From the NCBI RefSeq assembly GCF_001267535.1, contig NZ_JRXE01000009.1, positions 83,104 through 147,103 of the forward strand: 64,000 bases of DNA. The letters run 5' to 3'. The notes under the pieces are model-generated. The model made no database searches. It worked only from the letters and a program-made list of their open reading frames with translations, and had not been told where the DNA came from. The stretch is from Winslowiella iniecta (GTDB lineage: Bacteria > Pseudomonadota > Gammaproteobacteria > Enterobacterales > Enterobacteriaceae). Below are positions 20,242 to 31,609 of this stretch, one piece after another. The first letter of the stretch is position 1. Each line of letters opens with the position of its first letter. The translations under genes were made by a program, and so were the position numbers.

Positions 20242-21141
20242 CTATTGGTGATGTAACACGGTTTCTGCATCGGTTTTCTGCAATGCGATTGCCAGCGGCT
20301 GACCGAGGCGGGTTTTGGTTTCCGGCGTCAGGCTTTCTGCCAGCTTAACTCTGCCAGGCGCAAACAGGTTGATCACCGTTGAGCCAAGCTTAAAGCGACC
20401 CATCTCCTGGCCTTTCAGCAATACCACGGAACCGTCTTCATCGGCACCCGGCCAGGTCCAGCGCTTAATCACACCGGTACGCGGCGGCGTTACGGTGCCT
20501 GACCAGGCTGTTTCGATGCTGCCGACAATGGTCGCGCCCACCAGAATCTGCGCCATTGGGCCGAATTCAGTATCGAAGTAACAGATGACGCGTTCATTAC
20601 GCGCGAACAAGTTCGGCACGTTTTGCGCGGTCAGCGGATTAACGGAGAACAGATCGCCCGGCACATAGATCATTTCGCGCAGGATACCGTTACACGGCAT
20701 ATGTACGCGGTGATAGTCGCGCGGCGCAAGGTAGGTGGTGACAAACTCGCCGTCACGGAACTGGTCAGCCATTTGATAGTTACCGGCCAGCAGCGCTTCC
20801 AGCGTGTAGTGATGCCCTTTAGCCTGGAAAATATTGTCGCCATCGATATGACCCAGCTGGCTGATAGCGCCATCGGCAGGCAGTACCAACAGGTTCGGGT
20901 CTGTATCAATTGGGCGCACGTCGTCACGCAGTGGGCGGACAAAAAAGTCATTGAAGGTGCGATAGGTCGCAGTATCCGCTTTCTGAGCTTCGGACATATC
21001 GACCTTGTAGAACCAGACAAAGCTGTCGATAACTGCTTTGGTCAGCCAGCCTGCGCGTTTACTGGCGCCCCATCCGGCTAATTCAGTTAACCACTTCTTT
21101 GGCAGCAGATAATTCAGGCCGAGTTTAATACGATCCAACAC
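20242..21141 (-). CDS. psd: Phosphatidylserine decarboxylase proenzyme
   Basis: A 299-residue proenzyme that makes phosphatidylethanolamine at the inner membrane. Self-cleavage occurs at LGST (residues 252-255), where S254 becomes the pyruvoyl group of the alpha chain. The conserved [12 protein letters not shown] is at 141-152. Somewhat shorter than the 322 residues of E. coli Psd, mainly at the C-terminus. Followed by mscM after 11 bases, and preceded by rsgA on the same strand. Confidence 0.97.
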   Translation of the reverse strand: MLDRIKLGLNYLLPKKWLTELAGWGASKRAGWLTKAVIDSFVWFYKVDMSEAQKADTATYRTFNDFFVRPLRDDVRPIDTDPNLLVLPADGAISQLGHIDGDNIFQAKGHHYTLEALLAGNYQMADQFRDGEFVTTYLAPRDYHRVHMPCNGILREMIYVPGDLFSVNPLTAQNVPNLFARNERVICYFDTEFGPMAQILVGATIVGSIETAWSGTVTPPRTGVIKRWTWPGADEDGSVVLLKGQEMGRFKLGSTVINLFAPGRVKLAESLTPETKTRLGQPLAIALQKTDAETVLHHQ

Positions 21142-21250
21142 GTTAGCCTCCTGGCTTAATACACGACGTTGAGAGAAAAAGGGGGCGAATTGTAGCAGCG
21201 CCCGTTTCTTTAGGCTATGTACCCGACATCACTGCCTGTTGGTGTACAGA

Positions 21251-22303
21251 TTAGTCATCACTGGCGAAGTTTTTACGCGTCTTAACCTGTGACATGCTTT
21301 CCAGAATGCGATGATAGTTGTAGAAGCGCGATTCATTGATGGTGCCGTTGTCCACCGCTTCACGAATGGCGCAGCCTGGATCGGTATCGTGCTTACAGTC
21401 GCGGAATTTACAGTCGCCGAGAAACTCACGGAATTCGACAAATCCACGGGTGATTTGTTCCGGCTCAAGGTGCCAGAGACCAAATTCACGCACGCCGGGG
21501 GAGTCAATCACATCGCCGCCATGCGGGAAGTGGTAAAGACGTGCGGCAGTGGTGGTGTGCTGGCCGAGGCCGGAAACATCAGATACGTCGTTAGTCAGAA
21601 TCTCATCGCGACCCAGATCGAGGCCGAGCAGGGCATTAAGCAGGCTGGACTTACCCACGCCAGATTGCCCGGCAAAGATGCTGATACGGCCAGTCAGTGC
21701 TTCTTCCAGCTCTTTCAGCCCCTGCTTTTCATGGCTGGAAACCATCAGCACCCGATAACCAATTTGGCGATAGATATCCATCTGCTGATCCACAAAGGCA
21801 CGGCCTTCGTCATCCAACAGATCGGTTTTATTCAGCACCAGCAACGGCTCGACATCCAGTGTTTCGCTGGCCACCAGGTAGCGGTCGATAATATTCAGTG
21901 ACAGCTCGGGCAGAATCGCCGACACGATAACGATTTGATCGATATTGGCAGCGATGGGTTTGACGCCGTCATAGAAATCCGGGCGCGTCAGTACCGAGGT
22001 ACGCTCATGTACCGCTTCAACGATACCTTTCACCGTTGCGCCGCCTTCCTGGCCTGGACGCCAGACGACGCGGTCGCCGGTAACCAACGAGCGGATAGTG
22101 CGACGAATGTTGCAGCGATGCACCGTTCCATCAGCATCCTCGACGTCGGCGTGCATGCCAAAACGGCTGATCACTACGCCATCGCGCGCTTCACCAAACA
22201 GGCTGTCGTCGGGCTCAGGTTTGCCTTCACGTTGTTTCAGGCGGCGATCATGGTTGGCGCTGACGCGACGTTGTTGACCTTTGGACAGTTTATTTTTGCT
22301 CAC
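21251..22303 (-). CDS. rsgA: Small-ribosomal-subunit biogenesis GTPase RsgA
   Basis: A 350-residue circularly permuted GTPase that checks late 30S maturation. Motif order is permuted: G4 NKTD (158-161), G1 GQSGVGKSS (212-220), G3 DSPG (267-270). It has an N-terminal OB domain and a C-terminal zinc site C298, C303, H305, C311. The start is GTG at 22303 with TGAGGTAGA upstream; E. coli rsgA also uses GTG. Divergent from orn. Confidence 0.97.
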   Translation of the reverse strand: MSKNKLSKGQQRRVSANHDRRLKQREGKPEPDDSLFGEARDGVVISRFGMHADVEDADGTVHRCNIRRTIRSLVTGDRVVWRPGQEGGATVKGIVEAVHERTSVLTRPDFYDGVKPIAANIDQIVIVSAILPELSLNIIDRYLVASETLDVEPLLVLNKTDLLDDEGRAFVDQQMDIYRQIGYRVLMVSSHEKQGLKELEEALTGRISIFAGQSGVGKSSLLNALLGLDLGRDEILTNDVSDVSGLGQHTTTAARLYHFPHGGDVIDSPGVREFGLWHLEPEQITRGFVEFREFLGDCKFRDCKHDTDPGCAIREAVDNGTINESRFYNYHRILESMSQVKTRKNFASDD

Positions 22304-22405
22304 TCTACCTCACAGGACTGACGGCTGTTCGCCCATATCGGGCAAAACGTCTATGATACACCCTTATTCGTTGTTATGACGACTTTGGCTACTGCGGGAT
22401 TAAAC

Positions 22406-22951
22406 ATGAGCGGAAATGAAAATAACCTGATTTGGATCGACCTCGAAATGACCGGCCTCGATCCTGAGCGCGATCGCATTATTGAGATCGCCACGCTGGT
22501 GACGGATGCCAACCTGAATATTCTGGCGGAAGGCCCGGTCATCGCGGTACATCAGAGCGATGAACAGCTGGCGCTGATGGATGACTGGAATGTGCGCACC
22601 CACACCGGCAGTGGACTGGTCGAGCGAGTTAAAGCCAGCCAGTTTGACGATCACGCTGCGGAGCTGGCGACCATCGAGTTTCTGCAACAGTGGGCACCAG
22701 CCAACACGTCGCCGATTTGCGGCAACAGCGTGGGTCAGGACCGCCGTTTCCTGTTTAAGTATATGCCGCAGCTGGAAGCCTACTTCCACTATCGTTACCT
22801 CGATGTCAGCACGTTGAAAGAGCTGGCGCGCCGCTGGAAACCGGAAATCCTGCCGGGCTTTAAAAAGCAGGGCACCCACCAGGCGCTGGATGATATCCGC
22901 GAATCAGTGGCCGAACTGGCTTATTACCGCGAACATTTTATTCAGTCCTGA
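22406..22951 (+). CDS. orn: Oligoribonuclease
   Basis: A 181-residue DEDDh 3'-5' exoribonuclease that degrades 2-5 nt RNA remnants, including pGpG from cyclic-di-GMP turnover. The first acidic pair D12 and E14 is in [10 protein letters not shown], with later segments [12 protein letters not shown] and [10 protein letters not shown]. The ATG at 22406 gives the exact E. coli length; the ATG at 22376 would add 10 residues not found in the family. Confidence 0.97.
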   Translation: MSGNENNLIWIDLEMTGLDPERDRIIEIATLVTDANLNILAEGPVIAVHQSDEQLALMDDWNVRTHTGSGLVERVKASQFDDHAAELATIEFLQQWAPANTSPICGNSVGQDRRFLFKYMPQLEAYFHYRYLDVSTLKELARRWKPEILPGFKKQGTHQALDDIRESVAELAYYREHFIQS

Positions 22952-22970
22952 AAACGCTAATCATTTTTGC

Positions 22971-23006
22971 GGGCGGGCTTCTCGCCGCCCGTGCTAATAA
23001 TTTGCA
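22971..23006. repeat. Palindromic intergenic repeat, module B
   Basis: An imperfect GGGCGGGC-TTCT-CGCCGCCC hairpin followed by GTGC-TAATAATTT-GCAC, with a TAATCATTTT edge upstream. Same layout as the copy at 12977. Located after orn. Confidence 0.7.
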
Positions 23007-23086
23007 CAGCCATGGTATAATAAAACATCATTATGGCGATTTAATCAGCATTCGCACCAAAAGCGAAAATATTTGCTTTCAGAGTC

Positions 23087-23114
23087 TTGCGGAGAAAAAG
23101 ATTTCTCGTATAAT
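23087..23114 (+). promoter_or_regulatory. Promoter of the tRNA-Gly cluster
   Basis: TTGCGG, a 16-base spacer and a perfect TATAAT, followed by a GC-rich GCGCACCCC discriminator. This discriminator is typical of stringently controlled stable-RNA promoters. It lies about 40 bases before the first tRNA-Gly. Confidence 0.8.
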
Positions 23115-23155
23115 GCGCACCCCGTACCGATGAAGAATTTAATTCGTTACGCAGA

Positions 23156-23231
<76 letters not shown>

Positions 23232-23268
23232 AATTGATTTTGCAGTATTGCAGTACACCAGTTCCAAA

Positions 23269-23344
<76 letters not shown>

Positions 23345-23382
23345 AAATTTGATTTCGCTGTTTACAGCACACCAGTTCTTAT

Positions 23383-23458
<76 letters not shown>

Positions 23459-23770
23459 AATTTTTAAATCCCCCTTTCTCAGATGAATTATCCACAGCGA
23501 TAAGTCGACTGCGTTTTGTTTTGCCTCCGGATTGCCAAAATCTTTTAAACAGAGTTATCCACAGGTTTGCTATTTTCTCAGGCCGTGAATAGCCGCAGCT
23601 GATTTTTACATATAAAATATAAGTATGTGATTTAAAAAGATAAAAAATTGGTATGGTTTATTACGCCGATCGCGGTCAGTGCCTGTTACAGTTGAATGGC
23701 AACGCTTTTTTATTTTTATTCACAGCGTGTGGAAAAGTTGCGGTGATTAGTGCGGCAATAAATTGTACGC
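23459..23770. promoter_or_regulatory. datA: datA-like DnaA-binding locus
   Basis: A 312-base gene-free stretch between glyY and queG, exactly where E. coli has datA. It has four DnaA boxes: TTATCCACA at 23488-23496 and 23555-23563, TTATTCACA at 23716-23724, and TTTTCCACA on the minus strand at 23728-23736. Between boxes 2 and 3 is an IHF-like site with one mismatch to YAAN4TTGATW (23641-23653), next to an A-rich tract. In E. coli datA binds DnaA with IHF and promotes hydrolysis of DnaA-ATP, preventing over-initiation. Position and box layout support the same role; no test was possible. Confidence 0.85.
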
Positions 23771-24910
23771 TTATGCATCACGCGGTAATCCCTTCTCGAT
23801 CGCCCGCACCAGTCGTTTTTGCTGAGGGCGTTGAACCTCAATCACCTGTTCGGCGCGTTTACTCTGCTGTTGCGCCAGTGCCCAGTGAATATGCTCGTCC
23901 AGCATGGCATTTTCACCTTCCCGCGCGGTCAGTGCCGCCACAATTTCTGTATCCCAGGGCGCATTGCCCATCGCCACCGCAATATTACGTAACCAGCGCA
24001 GATGACCAATGCGGCGAATCGCCGAGCCTTCGGTAATCCGTAAAAATTTTGCTTCATCCCAGGCGAAAAGTTCGTTCAGCGGCGGGGCATGCAGCACCGC
24101 ACGCGGACTAAAATCGTCTTCGTCGGTAAGCCGGCCGTAACGGTTCCATGGACAAATTAACTGGCAGTCGTCGCAACCGTAAATCCGGTTGCCAATCAGC
24201 GGCCGGAACTCCTCGGGAATAGCGCCTTCCAGCTCGATAGTGAGATAAGAAATACAGCGCCGCGCATCGACCACATAGGGTTCGACAATCGCGCCGGTCG
24301 GGCAAGTAGTAATACAAGCCACGCAGCGTCCACAGTTCTCTTCCTGCGGTTGATCCACCGGTAATGGAATATCAATTAACAGCTCGCCGAGGAAAAACCA
24401 CGAACCTGCTTCGCGATTCAGAATCAAAGAGTGTTTACCGGTCCAGCCCAGTCCGGCTTTAACTGCCAGCGGGCGCTCCAGCAGTGGAGCCGAGTCGACA
24501 AACGGACGGTATTGCGTGTCGCTACAGCGCTCGCGGATCATATCGCCGAGCTTTTTCAGTCGATTGCGTAATACTTTGTGGTAATCACGTCCCAGTGCAT
24601 AACGACTAACATATCCCAGACGGGGATTTTTCAGCGTGCTGGCAAACGCCGCTTTGGCAGGAAGATAGTTCATCCGCACGCTGATCACGCGCAGTGTGCC
24701 GGGCAACAGTTCATGCGGACGGGCGCGCATCATGCCATGACGCGCCATCCAGTCCATTTCGCCATGGTATTGTTTGTCCAGCCATGCCTGTAGCCGCGGC
24801 TCTTCCGGCGTTAAATCGGTATCGCAAATACCGACCTGCTGAAAACCGAGCGACAGTCCCCACTGTTTAATATCCTGGGCAAGCTGATGGAGATCGAGAG
24901 GGTGCGACAT
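23771..24910 (-). CDS. queG: Epoxyqueuosine reductase QueG
   Basis: A 379-residue cobalamin-dependent iron-sulfur enzyme that performs the last step of queuosine formation in tRNA wobble position 34. Two 4Fe-4S cluster motifs are visible: CGRCVACITTCPTGAI and CDDCQLICPWN. C-terminal HEAT-like repeats start near RRIGHLRWLRNIAVAMGN. I choose the ATG at 24910 ([12 protein letters not shown]), which matches E. coli; the longer frame to 25120 runs antisense through nnr. Its start codon overlaps that of the divergent nnr. Confidence 0.96.
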   Translation of the reverse strand: MSHPLDLHQLAQDIKQWGLSLGFQQVGICDTDLTPEEPRLQAWLDKQYHGEMDWMARHGMMRARPHELLPGTLRVISVRMNYLPAKAAFASTLKNPRLGYVSRYALGRDYHKVLRNRLKKLGDMIRERCSDTQYRPFVDSAPLLERPLAVKAGLGWTGKHSLILNREAGSWFFLGELLIDIPLPVDQPQEENCGRCVACITTCPTGAIVEPYVVDARRCISYLTIELEGAIPEEFRPLIGNRIYGCDDCQLICPWNRYGRLTDEDDFSPRAVLHAPPLNELFAWDEAKFLRITEGSAIRRIGHLRWLRNIAVAMGNAPWDTEIVAALTAREGENAMLDEHIHWALAQQQSKRAEQVIEVQRPQQKRLVRAIEKGLPRDA

Positions 24911-26432
24911 GACTGACCATAACCTAAGAGAAAACCCGGCTAGTTTACCACACTCTGTATGGCCTGCGGAGGCGATAAGCCAACTGGAAACTGCCGCCGC
25001 CGACAGCCTCGGTATTTCGCTGTTCGAACTGATGCAGCGTGCGGGTGGGGCGGCATTTGAACATCTCACCCGGCGCTGGCCGGATGCCCGCCACTGGCTG
25101 ATTTTATGCGGCCACGGCAATAATGGCGGTGACGGTTATATTGTCGCGCGACTGGCGCAGGCGGTGGGGTTTGAGGTGACGCTGCTGGCGTGTGAAGGCA
25201 GTAAACCACTCGCGGAAGAGGCGCAGACCGCACGTGATAGCTGGCTGGCGGCAGGTGGTTTGATTCACGCTGCCGATGCCGCCTGGCCGGAAAAAGTGGA
25301 CGTGATTATCGATGCTCTGCTGGGCACCGGATTAAACCGTCCGCCACACGCGCCATATGATGCGTTAATTACTAAGGCCAATCAGCATCATGCGCCAATT
25401 TTTGCCGTCGATATTCCTTCCGGTTTGCAGGCAGCTAACGGAACTGCCCCCGGAAATGTCATCGAAGCGGCAGAAACCCTGGCCTTTATCGCTTTGAAAC
25501 CCGGTCTGCTGACCGGGAAAGCCCGCGACTATGTTGGCAAACTGAACTATCACGCGCTCGGGCTGGAGAATTGGCTGGCGGGCCAACAGGCTCCGATGAT
25601 GCGCTATGACGCCAGTGATTTATCCCGGTGGCTAACACCCCGCCGTGCAACCTCACATAAAGGCGATAACGGGCGTTTATTGGTTATTGGTGGCGATCAT
25701 GGCACCGCCGGCGCCATACGCATGACCAGTGAGGCGGCGCTGCGCAGTGGTGCTGGCTTAGTGCGAGTACTTACTCACAAACAAAATATTGCTTCCCTGC
25801 TGACCGCCCGCCCGGAACTGATGGTGCAGGAACTGACCGCCGAAGCGCTGGATGACGGACTGGAATGGGCCGATGTGATTGTGATCGGCCCCGGCCTGGG
25901 TCAGGGGGACTGGGGTAAGAAGGCGCTGAAAAAGGTTGAAAACAGTCAGAAACCGATGCTTTGGGACGCAGATGCGCTTAACCTGCTGGCAATCAGCCCT
26001 GAGAAACGTCAGAATCGGATTATTACGCCGCATCCTGGCGAAGCAGCACGGTTGCTGAATATTAAAACCGCTGAAATTGAGAGTGACCGCTTACATGCAG
26101 CGCAGCGCCTGGTAAAACGCTATGGCGGAGTGGTGGTACTGAAAGGTGCTGGCACCATTATCGCCAGTCAGCAAGGCGAACTGGCGTTTGCGGATGTCGG
26201 CAATGCCGGTATGGCCTCTGGCGGCATGGGCGATGTGCTTTCTGGTATTATCGGCGCACTGTCAGGGCAAAAACTCTCATTGTATGATGCTGCCTGTGCC
26301 GGCTGTGTGGTACATGGCGCGACCGCCGATGCGATAGCTGCACGCTATGGCACTCGCGGGATGTTAGCAACCGATCTGTTTTCCGAGCTGTATCTGTTTG
26401 TCAATCCTGAGATCTCGAATACTAAAGCATGA
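24909..26432 (+). CDS. nnr: Bifunctional NAD(P)HX repair enzyme Nnr (YjeF)
   Basis: A 507-residue fusion of an N-terminal NAD(P)HX epimerase (YjeF_N, about 1-220, with [16 protein letters not shown]) and a C-terminal ADP-dependent NAD(P)HX dehydratase (about 230-500, with [20 protein letters not shown] and [15 protein letters not shown]). Together they restore hydrated NADH and NADPH. The ATG at 24909 overlaps the queG start on the other strand. The 3' end overlaps tsaE by ATGA. First gene of nnr-tsaE-amiB. Confidence 0.96.
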   Translation: MTDHNLRENPASLPHSVWPAEAISQLETAAADSLGISLFELMQRAGGAAFEHLTRRWPDARHWLILCGHGNNGGDGYIVARLAQAVGFEVTLLACEGSKPLAEEAQTARDSWLAAGGLIHAADAAWPEKVDVIIDALLGTGLNRPPHAPYDALITKANQHHAPIFAVDIPSGLQAANGTAPGNVIEAAETLAFIALKPGLLTGKARDYVGKLNYHALGLENWLAGQQAPMMRYDASDLSRWLTPRRATSHKGDNGRLLVIGGDHGTAGAIRMTSEAALRSGAGLVRVLTHKQNIASLLTARPELMVQELTAEALDDGLEWADVIVIGPGLGQGDWGKKALKKVENSQKPMLWDADALNLLAISPEKRQNRIITPHPGEAARLLNIKTAEIESDRLHAAQRLVKRYGGVVVLKGAGTIIASQQGELAFADVGNAGMASGGMGDVLSGIIGALSGQKLSLYDAACAGCVVHGATADAIAARYGTRGMLATDLFSELYLFVNPEISNTKA

Positions 26433-26905
26433 ATACCAGTGTAATCGCATTGCCCGATGAGGCAGCAACCCTTGAACTGGGTGCCAAAGTGGCCCGCGCT
26501 TGCGACAGCGCGGCGGTCATCCATCTTTATGGCGATTTAGGTGCTGGCAAAACCACCTTTAGTCGCGGATTTTTACAGGCGCTGGGTCATCAGGGTAATG
26601 TCAAAAGCCCGACTTATACCTTGGTCGAACCCTATACGCTGCCTGGTCGCACGGTTTATCATTTTGATCTCTATCGTCTGGCCGATCCTGAAGAGCTGGA
26701 ATTTATGGGAATTCGTGACTATTTTGCTGACGATACGATTTGTCTGGTGGAGTGGCCGCAACAGGGCGAAGGCGTATTGCCGCCGCCTGACTTAGCGCTG
26801 CATCTGCACTATCAGGCACAGGCGCGTCGGGCTGAAATCACCGCACTTTCTACTGCAGGAGAACGTATGTTGCAGCAGTTCACCGCGAACAAGGATCGCC
26901 CATGA
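26429..26905 (+). CDS. tsaE: tRNA threonylcarbamoyladenosine biosynthesis ATPase TsaE
   Basis: A 158-residue P-loop protein (Walker [10 protein letters not shown]) that acts with TsaB and TsaD in making t6A37 in ANN-decoding tRNAs. The conserved [10 protein letters not shown] and HFDLYRL segments are present. It overlaps nnr upstream and amiB downstream by four bases each, a tightly coupled operon also seen in E. coli. Confidence 0.96.
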   Translation: MNTSVIALPDEAATLELGAKVARACDSAAVIHLYGDLGAGKTTFSRGFLQALGHQGNVKSPTYTLVEPYTLPGRTVYHFDLYRLADPEELEFMGIRDYFADDTICLVEWPQQGEGVLPPPDLALHLHYQAQARRAEITALSTAGERMLQQFTANKDRP

Positions 26906-28584
26906 TGTTTCGCGTTAAATTAGCGTTGATATTGGCATGTTGTCTGGTTTCATTTTCCTCGCTGGCAGCGAATCTGTCTGATATTAAAGTTTCCAATGGT
27001 GACAACAAAGCTACGGTCACCCTGAGCTTTAACGGTCAGCCGGTTTACGGTTTTTTCCCGCTGCACAGCCCGGAGCGGGTGGTGCTGGATATTCGCCAGA
27101 GTGGTGTGATCCAGGGGCTGCCGCTGACCTTTAGCGGTGATAATATCGTCAAACGTATTCGTTCCAGCCAGCCGAAAGACAGCCAGAGTATCCGGCTGGT
27201 CTTTGAATTGACTCAGGCCGGGCGCACCCGTGCGGTGACTCAGCGCAATGGCAACAATTATGATGTGGTGTTCACTATTACCGGCACGCAAACCGCTAAC
27301 CGCAGCAGCGCGCGCCCGGCAGCCGTGAGCAGCGCCACGCGCAGCAATCCGGTAACCGCCACTGCGCCAGCGAAACCGGAGCGTAATCCGTTTGATGGCA
27401 ATAAAGTGACGGCGGTGACCAGCGGCAATACGCGCGTGGCTCCGGGACGCAACAGCACCAGCGCCAATGATACCGTCGTAGTCGCCATCGATGCCGGACA
27501 TGGCGGCCAGGATCCGGGTGCCATTGGTCGTGATGGTCTGAAAGAGAAAAATGTCACCATTGCCATCGCGCGCAAGCTTAAGGCGTTGCTGAATGACGAC
27601 CCGATGTTCAAAGGCGTGCTGACCCGTGATGGCGACTATTTTATTTCGGTAATGGGCCGCTCTGACGTGGCGCGTAAGCAAAATGCCAATGTGCTGATCT
27701 CGATCCACGCCGACGCCGCGCCAAATCGCAGCGCATCAGGGGCGTCAGTTTGGGTGCTTTCTAACCGTCGCGCCAACAGTGAAATGGCTAACTGGCTGGA
27801 GCAGCACGAGAAACAGTCGGAACTGCTGGGCGGCGCAGGTGATTTGCTGGCCAACAGTCAGGCCGATCCCTATCTGAGCCAGGCCGTGCTGGATTTGCAG
27901 TTTGGTCACTCGCAGCGCGTCGGCTATGACGTTGCGATGAAAGTGATTGCCCAGTTGCAGCATGTGGGTTCGCTGCATAAGCGTCGCCCGGAACATGCCA
28001 GCCTTGGCGTGCTGCGTTCGCCGGATATTCCGTCACTGCTAGTGGAAACCGGCTTTATCAGTAACCCTGCGGAGGAGCGACTGCTTGGCAGTAGCGCGTA
28101 CCAGGAGAAGATTGCCCAGTCGATTTATAAAGGACTGCGCAACTACTTCCTGACGCATCCGCTACAATCCGGCCCAAAGCAGGAAAACCGACCGCTGGAG
28201 TCCACAGCGGCGGTTAACACAGAGGCAAACAGTTCACCGACGGCGACGCTGTATACCGGTGCCACCAAACGCCATGTCGTGCAGCGTGGTGAAACGCTGT
28301 CGGGTATTGCGTCACGGTATGGTGTCAGCATGGCAACGTTGCGTTCGCTCAACAAGCTTAAAAAAGATGGCGTCTGGGTCGGGCAGCGCTTGAAAGTTCC
28401 GGCGAGCGCCACCACTACAGCAGCCGCCAGCAATAAACCGAAGAAGCATAAAGTGGTGCGCGGCGACTCTCTGACAGCCATTGCCGTTCATTATGGCGTC
28501 AGCTCGAAAGCCATTATGCAGGCGAACAATATGAAAAGTTCGAATGTGATGTTGGGGCAAACCCTAACCATCCCGGCATCCTGA
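26902..28584 (+). CDS. amiB: N-acetylmuramoyl-L-alanine amidase AmiB
   Basis: A periplasmic zinc amidase that splits septal peptidoglycan, activated by EnvC. The 560-residue protein has a signal peptide (to about FSSLAA), an AMIN domain (about 25-130), a low-complexity linker, an Amidase_3 domain starting [12 protein letters not shown] (zinc His) with the SIHADA motif, and two C-terminal LysM repeats ([13 protein letters not shown] and [13 protein letters not shown]). It is considerably longer than the roughly 445 residues of E. coli AmiB because of the linker and LysM region. Overlaps tsaE by four bases. Confidence 0.96.
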   Translation: MMFRVKLALILACCLVSFSSLAANLSDIKVSNGDNKATVTLSFNGQPVYGFFPLHSPERVVLDIRQSGVIQGLPLTFSGDNIVKRIRSSQPKDSQSIRLVFELTQAGRTRAVTQRNGNNYDVVFTITGTQTANRSSARPAAVSSATRSNPVTATAPAKPERNPFDGNKVTAVTSGNTRVAPGRNSTSANDTVVVAIDAGHGGQDPGAIGRDGLKEKNVTIAIARKLKALLNDDPMFKGVLTRDGDYFISVMGRSDVARKQNANVLISIHADAAPNRSASGASVWVLSNRRANSEMANWLEQHEKQSELLGGAGDLLANSQADPYLSQAVLDLQFGHSQRVGYDVAMKVIAQLQHVGSLHKRRPEHASLGVLRSPDIPSLLVETGFISNPAEERLLGSSAYQEKIAQSIYKGLRNYFLTHPLQSGPKQENRPLESTAAVNTEANSSPTATLYTGATKRHVVQRGETLSGIASRYGVSMATLRSLNKLKKDGVWVGQRLKVPASATTTAAASNKPKKHKVVRGDSLTAIAVHYGVSSKAIMQANNMKSSNVMLGQTLTIPAS

Positions 28585-28594
28585 TCAGTCCAAC

Positions 28595-28676
28595 GGAGCC
28601 GTTTTCGGCTCCCCTTCTGATGGCGTGCCGGAGGCAAACTTTCGGCACGGGCGGTGAAAACGCTGCCCCTACGGAA
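28595..28676. repeat. Composite palindromic repeat, modules A and B
   Basis: Module A: GGAGCCG-TTTT-CGGCTCC (28595-28612), then CTGATGGCGTGC. Module B in reverse: GTGCCG...CGGCAC, then GGGCGGTGAAAACGCTGCCCC. It fills the amiB-mutL gap, so it is transcribed within the operon. The copy at 61961-62040 has the same two modules in the same relative order on the other strand. Confidence 0.75.
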
Positions 28677-28707
28677 AAAGCGGCGTCTCAACATACAAGG
28701 ATTAACC

Positions 28708-30564
28708 ATGCCCATTCAGGTGTTACCACCCCAACTGGCTAACCAAATCGCGGCCGGTGAAGTGGTTGAACGACCCGCGTCGGTGGTCAAGGAACTGGTG
28801 GAGAACAGCCTGGATGCTGGCGCGACTCGCATCGATATAGATATCGAAAAGGGTGGCGCAAAACTGATTCGTATCCGTGACAATGGCTGTGGCATTAATA
28901 AAGACGAACTGGCCATGGCACTGGCGCGTCATGCCACCAGCAAAATCACCACCCTTGACGATCTGGAAGCGATTGTCAGTCTTGGCTTTCGCGGTGAAGC
29001 CCTCGCCAGTATCAGCTCGGTTTCCCGCCTGACGCTGACCTCGCGTACCGAAGCGCAAAACGAAGCCTGGCAAGCCTATGCGGAAGGGCGCGATATGACG
29101 GTGACGGTAAAACCTGCCGCGCACCCGGTGGGTACCACGCTGGAAGTGCTCGACCTGTTTTATAACACGCCGGCGCGGCGCAAATTTATGCGCACCGAAA
29201 AAACCGAATTCACCCATATTGATGAAGTGATACGCCGCATTGCGCTGGCGCGCTTTGATGTCGCCATTTCGTTGACCCACAACGGTAAAATGGTACGCCA
29301 GTACCGTGGTGTCAGCGAAAGCAGCCAGCAGGAACGTCGACTGGGCGCAATTTGCGGCAGCGCCTTTATGACCCATGCGCTGGCGATTGAGTGGCAGCAT
29401 GGCGATCTTAATTTACGTGGCTGGGTCGCCGATCCTGCCGGTTCACGTCAGGTGACGGAGCTGCAATATTGCTATGTGAATGGTCGCATGATGCGCGATC
29501 GTTTGATCAACCACGCGATTCGTCAGGCCTATCAGGATAAACTGGGCGATGATCATCAGCCCGCCTATGTGCTGTACCTGCAAATTGATCCGCACCAGGT
29601 GGATGTTAACGTCCATCCGGCCAAGCATGAAGTGCGTTTCCATCAGTCGCGGCTGGTACATGATTTTATCTATCAAGGGGTGCTGAGTGCGCTACAGGAA
29701 ACCGGGGCGGAAACGTTAGCCGAACTTGCCACGCCGGAAGCACCAGCCGAACGCTGGCAGCCGGAAAACCGTCAGGCGGCCGGGGCTAACCATTTTGCCA
29801 CGCCTGCTGCGCCCACCTCTGCGTCGGGAGTCTCTTCAGGTTCAGGCGGCGGCGGAAACAGCAACTGGCAGCGCAAGGAACCCGGCTATCAGCCGCGTGA
29901 AGGTAAGGCGTATCAGCAATTGCTGAAAACCCCGGAACCGCCGCGCGCGCGCGAAGCGGCCCCGGCCGTTACACCTGCGCAGAAACCGGAAGAGCCACTG
30001 CATGCGCACAGCCAGAGCTTTGGTCGCGTGCTGACGGTGGTGCGTGAGCATTATGCGCTGATTGAGCGCGGCACCGGTCTGGCGCTGATTGCCTTGCCGG
30101 TCGCCGACCGCTGGCTGAAACAGACTCAGCTCGACCCCGCTGACGAAGGACTAAAACCGCAGCCGCTGTTGATTCCGGTAAGATTAAAAGTAGATAAGCC
30201 GGAGCGTGAGGCTATGGGGCGTTTTGCTGAGTTACTGACCCGGCTGGGCATTGATCTGCAGCTGGACGCCCAGCATGTGACGCTTCGCGCGGTCCCTTTA
30301 CCATTACGCCAACAAAATTTACAAAACTTGATTCCAGAACTGTTAGGCTATCTCGCCCGGCAGCAGGATGCCTCGCCAGCCTCGGTTGCACAATGGCTGG
30401 CACGCCACGCAATGGCAGAACATCCGCACTGGAATCACTCGCAGGCGATTGCACTGCTGGCGGAAGTCGAACGACTTTGTCCGGCACTGATCAAATCGCC
30501 ACCTTCTGGATTAGTGCAACCGATCGATATTGATACGGCGTTGACCGCCCTGAAGCATGAGTGA
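28708..30564 (+). CDS. mutL: DNA mismatch repair protein MutL
   Basis: A 618-residue GHKL ATPase that couples MutS mismatch recognition to MutH nicking. N-terminal ATPase motifs: [17 protein letters not shown] and [10 protein letters not shown] (about residues 30-100). A Gly/Ser/Pro-rich linker follows (about 340-430), then the C-terminal dimerisation domain. No endonuclease DQHAX2EX4E motif is seen, as in MutH-containing bacteria. The ATG at 28708 starts [18 protein letters not shown], the conserved N-terminus. It ends inside the miaA start region (8-base overlap). Confidence 0.97.
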   Translation: MPIQVLPPQLANQIAAGEVVERPASVVKELVENSLDAGATRIDIDIEKGGAKLIRIRDNGCGINKDELAMALARHATSKITTLDDLEAIVSLGFRGEALASISSVSRLTLTSRTEAQNEAWQAYAEGRDMTVTVKPAAHPVGTTLEVLDLFYNTPARRKFMRTEKTEFTHIDEVIRRIALARFDVAISLTHNGKMVRQYRGVSESSQQERRLGAICGSAFMTHALAIEWQHGDLNLRGWVADPAGSRQVTELQYCYVNGRMMRDRLINHAIRQAYQDKLGDDHQPAYVLYLQIDPHQVDVNVHPAKHEVRFHQSRLVHDFIYQGVLSALQETGAETLAELATPEAPAERWQPENRQAAGANHFATPAAPTSASGVSSGSGGGGNSNWQRKEPGYQPREGKAYQQLLKTPEPPRAREAAPAVTPAQKPEEPLHAHSQSFGRVLTVVREHYALIERGTGLALIALPVADRWLKQTQLDPADEGLKPQPLLIPVRLKVDKPEREAMGRFAELLTRLGIDLQLDAQHVTLRAVPLPLRQQNLQNLIPELLGYLARQQDASPASVAQWLARHAMAEHPHWNHSQAIALLAEVERLCPALIKSPPSGLVQPIDIDTALTALKHE

Positions 30565-31507
30565 CAGAACAATGGCTGGCCGGCCTAAGGCAATTTTTTT
30601 GATGGGGCCAACGGCTTCCGGTAAGACCGCGTTAGCCATTGAGCTACGTAAACATCTGCCGGTAGAGTTGATCAGCGTTGACTCAGCACTGATTTATCGC
30701 GGAATGGATATTGGCACTGCCAAGCCTTCTGCGGAAGAGTTAGCGCAGGCGCCTCATCGTCTGCTGGATATTCGCGATCCTTCGCAAGCCTACTCGGCGG
30801 CGGAGTTTCGCCGTGATGCATTAGCAGAAATGGCGGATATTAGCCGTGAAGGCCGAATTCCGTTGCTTGTTGGTGGTACCATGCTCTACTACAAGGCGTT
30901 ACTGGATGGGTTGTCGCCGTTGCCCTCGGCTGACCCGGAGGTGCGCCAGCGTATTGAGCAGATGGCGAGTGACCAGGGTTGGGAAGCCTTGCACCGTCAA
31001 TTATGTGAAATAGATCCCGTTGCTGGTAGTCGTATTCATCCGAATGATCCCCAGAGACTCTCGCGAGCACTGGAAGTTTTTTTTATTTCGGGTAAAACTT
31101 TAACGGAGCTGACAAAAACATCGGGCGAAGCATTGCCTTATGAGGTGAGTCAGTTCGCGATCGCCCCCGCGAATCGCGAATTGTTGCACCAACGTATTGA
31201 AATGCGTTTTAAGCAGATGTTAGCGTCAGGTTTTGAAGCGGAGGCTCGGGCACTGTTTGCACGAGAAGATTTGCATACGGACTTGCCTTCCATTCGTTGT
31301 GTTGGCTACCGCCAGATGTGGTCTTATCTGGCGGGTGAAACCGACTATGACGATATGGTTTATCGGGGGATTTGCGCGACCCGGCAGCTGGCTAAGCGTC
31401 AGATAACCTGGTTACGTGGCTGGCAGAATGTTCACTGGCTTGATAGCGAACAGCCTGAATTAGCCCGTGATGCGGTATTACAGGTTCTTAGTGCGAAGCA
31501 TGGGTGA
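30557..31507 (+). CDS. miaA: tRNA dimethylallyltransferase MiaA
   Basis: A 316-residue enzyme that puts an isopentenyl group on A37 of UNN-decoding tRNAs. P-loop [14 protein letters not shown], the [16 protein letters not shown] segment and GVGYRQMW-like [13 protein letters not shown] are conserved. It overlaps mutL by 8 bases. In E. coli the hfq promoters lie within its 3' part. Confidence 0.97.
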   Translation: MSDRTMAGRPKAIFLMGPTASGKTALAIELRKHLPVELISVDSALIYRGMDIGTAKPSAEELAQAPHRLLDIRDPSQAYSAAEFRRDALAEMADISREGRIPLLVGGTMLYYKALLDGLSPLPSADPEVRQRIEQMASDQGWEALHRQLCEIDPVAGSRIHPNDPQRLSRALEVFFISGKTLTELTKTSGEALPYEVSQFAIAPANRELLHQRIEMRFKQMLASGFEAEARALFAREDLHTDLPSIRCVGYRQMWSYLAGETDYDDMVYRGICATRQLAKRQITWLRGWQNVHWLDSEQPELARDAVLQVLSAKHG

Positions 31508-31609
31508 TTGTGTACAATTGGTGCGTTATCGTGCGCAAATTTTTACGTAGTATTTCAGGACCGCAGGGTTCTTAAGTAACAAACAACAAGCATATAAGGA
31601 AAAGATAGA

